A DNA stretch of 64,000 nucleotides, taken from CAZDVQ01 sp964508975 (GTDB taxonomy: Bacteria > Bacteroidota > Bacteroidia > Chitinophagales > Saprospiraceae). Both the position numbers and the translations under genes were made by a program. Below are positions 1-8,014 of the stretch, piece by piece. Each line of letters opens with the position of its first letter. Positions within the stretch are counted from its first letter, which is position 1. A model generated the notes under the pieces. It saw only the letters and a program-made list of their open reading frames with translations. It was not told the origin of the DNA and ran no database searches. The DNA lies in the NCBI GenBank assembly GCA_964508975.1, contig CAZDVQ010000016.1:1-64000 (forward strand), given 5' to 3'.

Positions 1-213
1 CAGCGTCTGTGCAGTGGAGGGGGTCGGCGCAACGCGTCGGGGGGAGGCGCAAAAGGCATTAACTCCAATTAAAATTTGAAAAAAAACATGTACCCATTGC
101 GCGGCGAGCCAATGTAGAGAACCATTTTTATCTACTACTGCCGCGCCAATGGCTTTTTGGGCGCTGTTTACCCCGGGTTGCGCTAGGCTGACCCGGGGCT
201 ACCAATCGGCAGG
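1..213. repeat. Composite intergenic repeat, copy of the 10.3 kb nest
   Basis: Positions 1-106 are identical to 10316-10421. Similarity continues more loosely through a GCGCGGCG/CCGCGCC arm pair and a CCCCGGG-type hairpin (about 170-206), as in the nest at 10.4-11.0 kb. No coding potential is seen. It ends just before a P1-P5 element. Confidence 0.8.
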
Positions 214-224
214 CTACGCTTATT

Positions 225-340
225 GCGTGAGCGATGTGGAGCGGTGCCGCGTAGCGGCAGACCCGAAGGGGCCGAACGAATAGTGAGCCGCGAAACGTAG
301 CGACCCCAGCAATTAGCGAAGCTAAGTGCTGGGGTCACGC
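225..340 (+). repeat. P1-P5 structured element, copy 1 (GCGTG:CACGC)
   Basis: The closing stem GCGTG (225-229) pairs with CACGC (336-340), followed by TCAAAAA. The second stem GCGATGTGGAGCGG pairs with CCGCGAAACGTAGC around a GGA/GAA purine loop. The mini-stem is changed from GC:GC to AC:GT and stays paired. The last hairpin is GACCCCAGC with GCTGGGGTC. Confidence 0.85.
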
Positions 341-386
341 TCAAAAAACTAAAATATTAAACGCTAAGCGTGTTGCTCCTAGATTT

Positions 387-548
387 AGAGTATGTTTGGA
401 CTTTAGCTTCCGGCGAAAAACGGCTCTTTTCCGATGATTTTTGCTTTAAAAAATAGTTACGTAGCACCACTATGCGCCCATTTTTTAAAGCAACCTTATC
501 AAAAAATAGCTCGTTTTTCCCTCGAAACCCAAAATCCAAACATACTCT
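387..548 (-). mobile_element. 162-bp palindromic MITE-like element, copy 1
   Basis: It has perfect 14-bp terminal inverted repeats (AGAGTATGTTTGGA) and its two halves form an imperfect inverted repeat over most of its length. It is the reverse complement of 42354-42515, equal in length and differing at only a few bases. Its right end abuts the stop codon of the outer-membrane protein gene. The open frame through it starts at TTG, and the base changes between copies alter amino acids, so I do not call a protein. Confidence 0.8.
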
Positions 549-1408
549 TAAAAACGAGCGCCTTTACAGCCAGGTTTACGACGAAGGCGTTTACGAGAAC
601 CCGCTAGGCCCTCTTCAACAAAGTGGTAAGAAATAGACAAACCAGCGATGAGGTACCAGTCGAAGTCGTTGCTATCGCCACGAAGGGTTGTAATAGCATC
701 TGGCGTGTAACCTTTGAAAGCCATACGCTCCTCTAGCGAGCCTGCGGGGAAATAACCAGCAGGAACATAAGTCAAACTCACGTCGTCGAGGTAATCGGTA
801 AAGGTTTTGCGGAAACCTAATTCAAGGCCCAAGCCCCAGTGATTATTGATGGCCCATTTGATGCCCAAACCCATTGGCACGGCAAATTGGGTGCGTTTGT
901 AAGGCGTGCGACCCAGGTAGCCCAAGCCGCCAGGTAGTTGGCCCTCGGTGCCCAGCGGTTGTAAATCGACCCAACTAGCGCCCAGCGGGTCGCGAGATTG
1001 CGGGTTAAAGTGGTAACCAGCGATACCGATGAATACATATGGCGAAAAGGGTTTTTCAAGTGCACGCGGGTGATAGCCTACCAAGTTCCACTCGCCTGTA
1101 ACGCCAAACTCAAAAACATTGGAGCGGAAGTTCAGGTTGCGTTCAGGGCGTTTGCCATTCAAGTCATCGGCAGAGATACGGCCGTAATTGAAGCTAGCTT
1201 TTACCGAAACCCATTGACCAATGTTGTAGCGGCCAAAAGCACCAGCCGCAAAATGGATATGCTTAGGTTTGAAGGGGGCTGGGGACAAGTCGCCAAAATA
1301 ATTTGAAATGCCGCCCATCAGGCCAACATCGAAGTAATTATCGGAATATTGGGCAGGGAGGATGCTTGAACTGATTAACAAGCAAGCTAAAATGATATGC
1401 TTAAACAT
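548..1408 (-). CDS. Outer-membrane beta-barrel protein, DUF6089-like
   Basis: A 286-residue protein with a signal peptide (start MFKHIILACL, cleavage probably after PAQ near residue 20) and alternating hydrophobic strands with many Gly and aromatic residues, as in an outer-membrane barrel. The pattern (GGISNYFGDLS near the N-terminus, DWYLIAGLSISYHF near the C-terminus) matches what I know of DUF6089 proteins of Bacteroidota. The start at 1408 is chosen over an upstream ATG because the promoter box at 1431-1438 lies between them. The stop codon is formed at the edge of the 162-bp repeat. No enzymatic function is implied. Confidence 0.8.
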   Translation of the reverse strand: MFKHIILACLLISSSILPAQYSDNYFDVGLMGGISNYFGDLSPAPFKPKHIHFAAGAFGRYNIGQWVSVKASFNYGRISADDLNGKRPERNLNFRSNVFEFGVTGEWNLVGYHPRALEKPFSPYVFIGIAGYHFNPQSRDPLGASWVDLQPLGTEGQLPGGLGYLGRTPYKRTQFAVPMGLGIKWAINNHWGLGLELGFRKTFTDYLDDVSLTYVPAGYFPAGSLEERMAFKGYTPDAITTLRGDSNDFDWYLIAGLSISYHFVEEGLAGSRKRLRRKPGCKGARF

Positions 1409-1430
1409 AGGTTTGGATTGGTTTTCGCTA

Positions 1431-1438
1431 CAAAAATA
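1431..1438 (-). promoter_or_regulatory. TAnnTTTG -7 box for outer-membrane protein gene
   Basis: The minus strand reads TATTTTTG 22 nt before the ATG at 1408, matching the Bacteroidota -7 consensus. Confidence 0.55.
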
Positions 1439-1504
1439 CATTTTTCGTTCAATGTTCGCCAATTATTTACTTGTTTTACGGCGATATGTGCTGATAGTTG
1501 CAGG

Positions 1505-2206
1505 CTAGAAGATCAAGTAAAAATCTTGCGTCATAGCTTTGAACGCATCCGTGTATTGGCCTAGTGCATTGTAGATGTAGATTTCATCTGTTTGTGGCGA
1601 TTGTTCTACCAGACCAAAAGCCATCAACACCCGATGTGCGGGCTTTCCGAACTTAGGGTAAACCAAAGTTAAACGATGTAGGTAAAGCCCATTTTGCAAG
1701 GCAATATCTATCAGCAAGGCTTGGCTTTGTACCGGTAAAACCAGGTTGAATTGACCTAAAGGCCTTAAACAGCTGCTTACTTTTAGGATGAGGTCTTCGA
1801 GGGAAAGGGAGCTCGTATAACGCGCCTTGTTGCTAGGATCGCCACCTACCAGTTGCGTATGCTCATAGTATGGCGGGTTAGCGATGATGAGGTCGAAAAG
1901 TGCAGTAGTTTGCAGTGCACGAACATCTTGAAGCTGTACCACTACCCTATCGGCCCAGGGCGAATGTTCGGCATTATGGCTGGCTTCCTCACAGGCATCG
2001 GTGTCTATATCAACGGCCAACACTTGGGCTGCGGGATTTCGTTGCGCCATCATCAGGGCCAATATGCCCGTGCCCGTACCAATGTCGAGAATATGTTGAT
2101 GTTGGCCAGTTTCAACCCAGGCACCTAGTAAGATGCTATCGGTATTCACTTTCATGCGGGATTTTTCCTGCATGATTTGAAATTGCTTAAACTTGAATAC
2201 CTGCAT
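1505..2206 (-). CDS. trmN6: tRNA1(Val) adenine-37 N6-methyltransferase
   Basis: A class I SAM-dependent methyltransferase of 233 residues. DIGTGTG at residues 41-47 is the SAM-binding loop and NPPYY at 110-114 is the catalytic (N/D)PP(Y/F) motif of adenine-N6 methylases. The N-terminal FKFKQFQI stretch and the spacing to NPPYY fit the TrmN6/YfiC family, which methylates A37 of tRNA-Val in the cytoplasm. It starts 7 nt after the stop of the P450 gene, so the two may be cotranscribed. The exact tRNA target is inferred from family membership. Confidence 0.85.
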   Translation of the reverse strand: MQVFKFKQFQIMQEKSRMKVNTDSILLGAWVETGQHQHILDIGTGTGILALMMAQRNPAAQVLAVDIDTDACEEASHNAEHSPWADRVVVQLQDVRALQTTALFDLIIANPPYYEHTQLVGGDPSNKARYTSSLSLEDLILKVSSCLRPLGQFNLVLPVQSQALLIDIALQNGLYLHRLTLVYPKFGKPAHRVLMAFGLVEQSPQTDEIYIYNALGQYTDAFKAMTQDFYLIF

Positions 2207-2213
2207 AGCTTAG

Positions 2214-3566
2214 TTAAGCAACGGGCTTGGCAAATACCTTCACGCCGTTTTTCGAGCGCAGCGTAATCAGGGCTTGGTATTCTGGGATGTGGCTAGCATC
2301 ATCGATAAAGTGGTATTGCTGCACCAACTTCGACAGGATGAGTTGCATTTCCATGAGGGCGAAGTTGTTGCCGATACACATGCGTGGGCCCGCGCCAAAG
2401 GGGAAGTATTGGTATTTATCGTGCTTTTTAGCTTGTTCGCTTTCAAAACGATCTGGGTTAAACAGCTCGGGATTGTCCCATAACTTGCCGTCGTGGTGAA
2501 TGGCATAAATAGGTATGAGGAGAATCTCCCCTTTTGATACCTTAGCACCATCGACGATATCGTCTTGCAAGCTTTTACGACCTACGGTCCAAGCGGGCGG
2601 GTACAGACGCATGGCTTCCTCAATGACCTGACGGGAATAAGGCATACGCATCAAGTCTTCAAAGCTTGGCATTTTATCAGGGCAAACTGCGTTGGCTTCT
2701 ACACGGATTCGTTCTTGGATTTCAGGACGAGTGGAGAGCAAGTGGAAGGTCCAGGCCAGTGCGTTGGCAGAAGTCTCGTGGCCAGCGCCAACCATGGTGA
2801 TACATTCATCAATGAGTTGTTGCTCATCCATTTGCTCCTGGGTATCGGCATCGCGAGCGTCCATGAACATGCCCAGCAAGTCAGGTTTGTGTTCACCCGA
2901 GGCCCTACGTTGATTGATGACATCTAGTACTAGCCCTTGAATGACTTTGTATTCGCGACGGAACCTGCGGGAATCGCCGTTAAGCCACATGATAGGAATC
3001 ATATAAGGTCTGCGAATACGGGTAATCACGTGTTCCTGCAAAAACACGAGGGTATGATGGAGTTTGTCAACATCTTGGGTCAATGATGTGGTAAAGAGGC
3101 TGCGCATGACTGCCTCTAGCGTTACTTGCATCATGCTACGGTGAATATCCAAACTTTGGCCAGCTTGATTTTGCTGCTTGAAGTCGATCAGGAATTCCTC
3201 CATCACTTGTCCCATAATCTTAAATATCTCCTTGAGGGATTCTTTGTAGAAGGCAGGTTGAGCCAGGCGACGCTGTTTAAACCAACTCTCCCCTTCGTTG
3301 GTTACCAAGCCTTTGCCCAATAGCATACTCAGTTGCAGGTAAGCTTCGTCTTTCACGTAGTTTTTCTGGTTCATCTGCAACACGTGTTTGGCCGCCTCGG
3401 GGGTTGCCATCACGATAACCTTGCGGTTGGCGATATTGTACCAGAATTTATCGCCCAGCGTTTTACGCCAGTGCATGATAAAAGCAATGGGATCCTTGGC
3501 AAACATTCGAGTGCTACCCAGCGCCGATAGTGGAACTTTTGGTATTGAATTTTGAGGATTTCCCAT
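2214..3566 (-). CDS. Cytochrome P450
   Basis: A 450-residue heme-thiolate monooxygenase, a normal length for a soluble bacterial P450. The I-helix oxygen-activation motif AGHET is at 261-265, the K-helix ExxR (EAMR) at 317-320, and the heme-binding loop FGAGPRMCIGN at 390-400 with ligand Cys397. No signal peptide or membrane anchor is present. The substrate cannot be read from sequence, and no ferredoxin or reductase gene is adjacent, so electron partners must come from elsewhere. It lies directly upstream of trmN6. Confidence 0.93.
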   Translation of the reverse strand: MGNPQNSIPKVPLSALGSTRMFAKDPIAFIMHWRKTLGDKFWYNIANRKVIVMATPEAAKHVLQMNQKNYVKDEAYLQLSMLLGKGLVTNEGESWFKQRRLAQPAFYKESLKEIFKIMGQVMEEFLIDFKQQNQAGQSLDIHRSMMQVTLEAVMRSLFTTSLTQDVDKLHHTLVFLQEHVITRIRRPYMIPIMWLNGDSRRFRREYKVIQGLVLDVINQRRASGEHKPDLLGMFMDARDADTQEQMDEQQLIDECITMVGAGHETSANALAWTFHLLSTRPEIQERIRVEANAVCPDKMPSFEDLMRMPYSRQVIEEAMRLYPPAWTVGRKSLQDDIVDGAKVSKGEILLIPIYAIHHDGKLWDNPELFNPDRFESEQAKKHDKYQYFPFGAGPRMCIGNNFALMEMQLILSKLVQQYHFIDDASHIPEYQALITLRSKNGVKVFAKPVA

Positions 3567-3618
3567 AGTTTTATAATTATGGATTATGAATTGTTAATTA
3601 TGAAATAGCAACACAAAG

Positions 3619-4719
3619 CTAGATGACTCCAGTTTCGTTGAGGTAGTAAAGCAGCCCGCCGATGGCCAATGCCAGGAGTACCAAAAGGATAACTTTAATC
3701 CAAGCAACCGGTTTGGTGCCATCAATTTTACCCGTTTGACCGTTTACCGCAAAATGGAATGATTTACCGTTGAACTCGTAAGAACAAATCCAAACGGGCA
3801 GCAGGATATGTTTAAAAGTTTGGGCGCTTTTATCCGTGTTGATGGTCAAGTTACGGTAAGTATCGCCACCCAGTTGAGCGCGGCACATACCGTGGATTCG
3901 GCCATCCATCACGCGGTCGGCGATGCTGTAGCCTTCGTTCACTTCGATGTCGTATACCTCTGCCTCCCAGCCCAGGATGAGCCTAGGGTCGAAATTGATG
4001 ACCTCATTCAAGCGGTATGGATAAATTTTCTGGACTTGCCCGTTGGGGTAACCGTGGGATGCTACGATAAGTACATCGTCGAAAAAGAAGCTCAGGTGGC
4101 CAGATTTCCAGACCCAGCGTGTTTTCTGAACCGTCACTTCTTTCCATTCACCGTTTTGATAAACCCTTTCTGTTTCGTAGTAATGGTAGCCCGCCTCACC
4201 TTGCCAGTCGGATTCTGTTTGTGCATCGTAGGTCCAGAATGGCAGGTAAATTCCGTGTAGATTTTCGATATTGGCATGCCTCTTCAGCTTGGAAGGCGTG
4301 AAAAAACCTTTGCCGATCCATTCTTGGAAACGGTCAATACTTTCCTGCCTCGAGATATAGAACGGAATGATGCCTTGTGGTTGAATGAAGCGGTGCTCAA
4401 AAGCTTCCTCGTTGACCTTTTTGGAGCCGCAGAAACCGCATTTAAAGGCTACTTGACCTGGTTCAACACTGGTTTTTGAACCACAACTCTGGCACTGGAA
4501 AACCTTTCGGCCAATTTGTTCAGGCGTGTAACGAGCTACTTGTTCAATGGCTATTTGCAGCGATTGCTCTTGCACATTATCGCTAGCGTTGTTGATATCT
4601 TCCTGGTGCCCACAGTAGAGGCATAGGATACGTTTTTTTTCAGCCGAATATTGCAACTTGCTGCCACAAGATGGGCAGGGCAAGGACAATACGCGCTCTA
4701 ATGACTTTTCTTCTTCCAC
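3619..4719 (-). CDS. Membrane-anchored double zinc-ribbon protein
   Basis: A 366-residue protein with two N-terminal zinc ribbons (Cys15/18/33/36 and Cys76/79/94/97), a central aromatic region beginning near residue 115, and one C-terminal transmembrane segment at about 340-360. Similar proteins are often labelled TFIIB-type zinc-ribbon or, misleadingly, helicase-related; no helicase motif is present. The layout suggests a cytoplasmic zinc-binding domain tethered to the membrane. Its function is unknown. Confidence 0.7.
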   Translation of the reverse strand: MEEEKSLERVLSLPCPSCGSKLQYSAEKKRILCLYCGHQEDINNASDNVQEQSLQIAIEQVARYTPEQIGRKVFQCQSCGSKTSVEPGQVAFKCGFCGSKKVNEEAFEHRFIQPQGIIPFYISRQESIDRFQEWIGKGFFTPSKLKRHANIENLHGIYLPFWTYDAQTESDWQGEAGYHYYETERVYQNGEWKEVTVQKTRWVWKSGHLSFFFDDVLIVASHGYPNGQVQKIYPYRLNEVINFDPRLILGWEAEVYDIEVNEGYSIADRVMDGRIHGMCRAQLGGDTYRNLTINTDKSAQTFKHILLPVWICSYEFNGKSFHFAVNGQTGKIDGTKPVAWIKVILLVLLALAIGGLLYYLNETGVI

Positions 4720-4840
4720 TGTGCTATTATTTTACAGTGTAAAAGTAGTGAATTAGCCTCAGTTTGCATAAAGCTAATTTAGCGAATGTTTGCGTAAGGC
4801 AAAATATGCGAATACTCAAAAACACCCAAAAAGCCTAAAT

Positions 4841-5362
4841 CTACTGACAATCCTGTGCCGTTTTGCGCAACCGTTGAACATCAAAACCTTTGGCGGCCAC
4901 TTTGGCCAAGAGTTCGTTATAAATCGTTTCGTCCATGGTTTTGGTGCGGGATAAGATCCAGAGGTAATTACGGTCAGGTGTACCGACAACGGCATAGCTG
5001 TAGTCATCTGCCCGTTCCAAAATCCAGTAAGGCGCACGGAAAGGCCAGAAAAACTGTACTTTCAACTTGGCGTTGTTGCTGTTTTCCACTACAAAGGCTT
5101 TGCCTTTAATATCGGTCCAAGATTTTTTATCGGCTTTATAGCACTTGTTTCGCACTTCGAGGTACTTCCCTTTCATGGTGTAAGTGGCCGTGGTGCATGA
5201 ACAACCCTTTTGGAAACTATTGGGGATTGAGGCAATCTCGTACCACTGGCCAGCATAACGCTCTACCTCTACGGATTCGGCAGTGGCTAAAGGGGCATAT
5301 TTTCGGGTACAGGCAAATAACATCAGGACGGGAATGGCTAGGAGATAACTGTAGGTTTTCAT
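4841..5362 (-). CDS. blc: Lipocalin lipoprotein, Blc-like
   Basis: A 173-residue bacterial lipocalin. The N-terminus MKTYSYLLAIPVLMLFAC ends in a lipobox with Cys18 as lipidation site. The lipocalin signature YAGQWYEIA follows at about 35-43 and the C-terminal strand contains YLWILSRT. Blc proteins bind lysophospholipid or fatty-acid-like ligands in the outer membrane. A start at 5398 is possible, but the signal peptide supports 5362. It seems to be a single-gene unit. Confidence 0.9.
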   Translation of the reverse strand: MKTYSYLLAIPVLMLFACTRKYAPLATAESVEVERYAGQWYEIASIPNSFQKGCSCTTATYTMKGKYLEVRNKCYKADKKSWTDIKGKAFVVENSNNAKLKVQFFWPFRAPYWILERADDYSYAVVGTPDRNYLWILSRTKTMDETIYNELLAKVAAKGFDVQRLRKTAQDCQ

Positions 5363-5557
5363 ATAGGGTTGTTTAGGCGGAGTATCGCATATGGGCAAGT
5401 AAAATTTGATGCAATGAAAGTACCGAAATGTACTTTAATTGCTTAAATCTCATGCATTTCAAACCAAATTTGAGAAAAATAGTTGTGCATATTTACTTTT
5501 ACTTGGGCATTACAAGTACATTTACAGCCAATTTTAACCCATAACCCCGTTAATCTG

Positions 5558-6445
5558 ATGCAAAACCCTCTGACTCAGCTTAGTAGAATTCAAAGCTTCA
5601 TGTACGTGTTGCTGGCTTATACCCTGGCAACACTAGCTGGCTACATCTTGATTGGTCAACTTGGCGATTACACGCCACTGGAGCGGATCTTGTACGCCGA
5701 CATCGCGGCGACCTTGGTTATTTTTGTTTCGAGTGTATTGGCCAACAACTCTAGTATGTACGATGCTTACTGGAGTGTAATCCCGGGCCTCATTGCGGCT
5801 TACTACATTTATCTTGATCCTGTACCCACCCGCAGCTGGATTATTTTTGCGCTGGTAGAACTTTATGCCATACGCTTAACGGTGAACTGGATCAAAGGCT
5901 GGCCTGGTATTCAGCACGAAGATTGGCGCTACGTTGATTTCCGTAAAAACGTGGGCAACTGGTACTGGCTGGTCAGCCTTGCAGGCTTGCATTTTTTCCC
6001 AACGGTCATGGTATTTTTAGGCTGTATTGCGCTCTACCCTGCCATGTTGTTGCCGCAAGTTGAACTCAACTGGCTCGACTACCTAGCGGCTTTCGTTACA
6101 TTTGCCGCCGTGGCCATCGAATACATATCTGATGAGCAGATGCGAACCTTCAGGGCTAACCCCGACAATAAGGGCAAGGTTATGACCAGCGGCCTGTGGG
6201 CATGGTCGAGACACCCCAACTACGTTGGTGAAACCATGTTCTGGTTCGGCCTGTTCTTGTTCTGTTTGGCCAGTAATGCCGATTGGGTTTGGTACTCGTT
6301 GATTGGCCCAGTAGCCATGTACCTGATGTTCCAGTTTGCTTCCATCCCTATGATGGAAAAACGCTCGGCAGCGCGCCGCCCGAACTACCTAGATGCTACA
6401 AAGGATATCCCGGTGTATTTGCCTTATAAATTACCTAAGTCATAG
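5558..6445 (+). CDS. DUF1295 / steroid 5-alpha-reductase-fold membrane protein
   Basis: A 295-residue integral membrane protein with about seven hydrophobic segments. The motif SGLWAWSRHPNYVGE at about 214-228 is the cofactor-binding hallmark shared by DUF1295, isoprenylcysteine methyltransferases and steroid 5-alpha-reductase C-terminal domains. The likely reaction is an NAD(P)H-dependent reduction or a SAM-dependent methylation of a lipid; sequence alone does not decide. The start MQNPLTQL is chosen because upstream codons read an unlikely aromatic leader. Confidence 0.8.
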   Translation: MQNPLTQLSRIQSFMYVLLAYTLATLAGYILIGQLGDYTPLERILYADIAATLVIFVSSVLANNSSMYDAYWSVIPGLIAAYYIYLDPVPTRSWIIFALVELYAIRLTVNWIKGWPGIQHEDWRYVDFRKNVGNWYWLVSLAGLHFFPTVMVFLGCIALYPAMLLPQVELNWLDYLAAFVTFAAVAIEYISDEQMRTFRANPDNKGKVMTSGLWAWSRHPNYVGETMFWFGLFLFCLASNADWVWYSLIGPVAMYLMFQFASIPMMEKRSAARRPNYLDATKDIPVYLPYKLPKS

Positions 6446-6501
6446 ATTAATATTCAAACTTTCATGCAGAATGTTGGCTACGCGGCTTTGCCGCTTAGCC
6501 T

Positions 6502-6640
6502 GCGTTAGCTGGCCGGAGGGCAGCCGCGTTGCGGCTGGTGCGCCGTATGTAGGGGCAGAAAATTTTATGCCAAGGGAAAAAAACGGCGCACCGAACGTCC
6601 AGTGAGCCCGTAGGACAGCGGCGGCCGTAGGCCGCAACGC
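6502..6640 (+). repeat. P1-P5 structured element, copy 2 (GCGTT:AACGC)
   Basis: GCGTT (6502-6506) pairs with AACGC (6636-6640), followed by CCAAAAA. GCTGGCCGGAGGG pairs with CCCGTAGGACAGC. The mini-stem is AC:GT. A GTAGGGGC-type hairpin (6549-6571) is inserted in the central arm. The last hairpin is CGGCC-GTA-GGCCG. The element lies between convergent genes. Confidence 0.88.
6549..6571 (+). repeat. GTAGGGGC hairpin nested in P1-P5 copy 2
   Basis: GTAGGGGCA with an A/T-rich loop and TGCC closing arm. The same GTAGGGGC start and hairpin form recur at 12150, 16520, 24994, 40525, 49812 and 58666. Confidence 0.55.
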
Positions 6641-6676
6641 CCAAAAATACTATCAAATTATCTTGGTCAAGGATAC

Positions 6677-6714
6677 AAAAAAGCCCCTTGCTGAACTTTA
6701 ACTCAACAAGGGGC
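6677..6714 (-). terminator. Intrinsic terminator of DUF1573 gene
   Basis: On the minus strand, arms GCCCCTTGTTGAG / TTCAGCAAGGGGC form a stem followed by a run of T. Confidence 0.85.
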
Positions 6715-6736
6715 CTATTGGATAAGCTAAAGCTTA

Positions 6737-7141
6737 TTAATTATTAGGTGAACCAGCAGGAACAGCAGGCTGAGCCGCAGGCAAAACCTCACCAGTGATG
6801 GTCAACCGAACACTATTACTATCTTTAACATTAGTTGTCAAGGTTACATATTTGGTGAAAGCACCTTCACGGTTAGTATCGTATTTAACAGAAATTTCAC
6901 CAGAAGCACCTGGCATGATAGGCTCTCTAGGCCAAGTAGGTACGGTACAACCACAACTTCCTTGTGCATTCTCGATGAGCAATGGAGCAGTACCTTTGTT
7001 CGTGAATTTAAATTTGCGAACACCATCGGAACCTTTTTCGATTTTACCATAATTAATTGTTTCGGAAACGAACTCAATGGTTTGTGCAGAAACAATGCTG
7101 GTAAATGCAGCGAAAAAAGCAATGAAAAGTAATTTTTTCAT
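6737..7141 (-). CDS. DUF1573 secreted protein
   Basis: A 134-residue protein with an N-terminal signal peptide (MKKLLFIAFFAAFTSIVSAQ). The conserved DUF1573 core follows: FKFTNKGTAPLLIENAQGSC, then SCGCTVPTWP with the invariant paired cysteines, then ISVKYDTN. The fold is an Ig-like beta-sandwich of unknown role, probably periplasmic or on the surface. It lies downstream of, and is paralogous to, the gene at 7224-7706, separated from it by a terminator-like hairpin. Confidence 0.9.
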   Translation of the reverse strand: MKKLLFIAFFAAFTSIVSAQTIEFVSETINYGKIEKGSDGVRKFKFTNKGTAPLLIENAQGSCGCTVPTWPREPIMPGASGEISVKYDTNREGAFTKYVTLTTNVKDSNSVRLTITGEVLPAAQPAVPAGSPNN

Positions 7142-7180
7142 GGGATAAAATATTGGTAAAGGTTAATAGATTATTTAAAA

Positions 7181-7213
7181 TTACAAACGGTCACCATAAG
7201 TGACCGTTTGTAA
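7181..7213 (-). terminator. Perfect 13-bp hairpin after second DUF1573 gene
   Basis: TTACAAACGGTCA (7181-7193) and TGACCGTTTGTAA (7201-7213) are perfect inverted repeats with a 7-nt loop. On the minus strand the stem runs into TTTTAAAT, fitting a terminator, though partial readthrough to the next paralogue is possible. Confidence 0.7.
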
Positions 7214-7223
7214 TGCATTAATA

Positions 7224-7706
7224 CTAGTTAGTTGGAGCCAACATGCTTTTGTTGGTTGGAACTGGTGCTGGTTGCTCGGCAACGTTACCTTTGATCGTCA
7301 AACGAACAGTTGAACGATCACCTTCAATGTTGGTAGTCAAGGTTACAAATTTTGTAAACTGGCCGATACGTTGAGTATCGTATTTTACAGAAATCTTACC
7401 GGTTGCGCCTGGCATGACAGCTTCTTTAGGGAATGTTGGAACGGTGCAACCACAGCTTCCTTTTGCATCAGAAATAACCAATGGTTTACTTCCTGTATTG
7501 GTAAAGACAAACTCGCGAACGCCGTTAGCGCCTTTCTCAATTTGACCATAGTCAATCTCTTCTGCTTTGAAGGTAATTGCAGGACCATCAACTTTTGGTG
7601 CTGGAGCAGGTTTCTCTGTGGCAGCTTTGGCTGGTGCTGGAGCTTTCTGAGCAGATACTGATGCTGAAATTGCAGCAAAGGCGAAAAGTAAGATAAGTTT
7701 TTTCAT
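7224..7706 (-). CDS. DUF1573 secreted protein with Ala/Pro linker
   Basis: A 160-residue paralogue of the adjacent protein. A signal peptide (MKKLILLFAFAAISASVSAQ) is followed by a low-complexity Ala/Pro/Lys linker at about 21-40, then the DUF1573 domain with SCGCTVPTFP and ISVKYDTQ. The start at 7706 is set by the signal peptide. The promoter region carries an inverted repeat also found before the DUF1573 gene at 29836. A structural or surface role is likely, but no function is known. Confidence 0.9.
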   Translation of the reverse strand: MKKLILLFAFAAISASVSAQKAPAPAKAATEKPAPAPKVDGPAITFKAEEIDYGQIEKGANGVREFVFTNTGSKPLVISDAKGSCGCTVPTFPKEAVMPGATGKISVKYDTQRIGQFTKFVTLTTNIEGDRSTVRLTIKGNVAEQPAPVPTNKSMLAPTN

Positions 7707-7803
7707 CGCTTTGTGAGGATTTAAGTATTTAAAATGAATGTTTCCAGATAATCGCAAGCTTGCTAAACGTATCCAACAGGCTGTTTTGGCTCACTTGACA
7801 AGA

Positions 7804-7844
7804 CAAATATAGTACTTTTTTCAATACAACTAACTTTTTAGTTG
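7804..7844 (-). promoter_or_regulatory. Promoter and inverted-repeat operator of DUF1573 gene
   Basis: The minus strand has TATATTTG (7804-7811), a -7 box about 98 nt before the start. Just upstream is CAACTAA-4-TTAGTTG (7827-7844), which resembles the repeats before the DUF1573 gene at 29836. The rest of the 7707-8014 spacer shows no other clear signal. Confidence 0.55.
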
Positions 7845-8014
7845 AAATTTTTAATTTTTTTGAAAAAAATCTACAAGCCCTGTTTTATAAATTTCGTGCC
7901 AACTTTTATTGGTCCAAACTACTAAGCCCAACACTTTAGTTTTACCGTAGTTCGGTTTTTAAATTAAACGTATCGAAATTTAAACTAATTTGCGGCATCC
8001 AAACTAATAAGCTC

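Noticed and set aside
357..539. 60-codon frame through the 162-bp element, shared with 42363-42575
   Set aside because: It begins at TTG, the base changes I saw between copies change amino acids, and the DNA is a palindrome; structure rather than coding explains the similarity.
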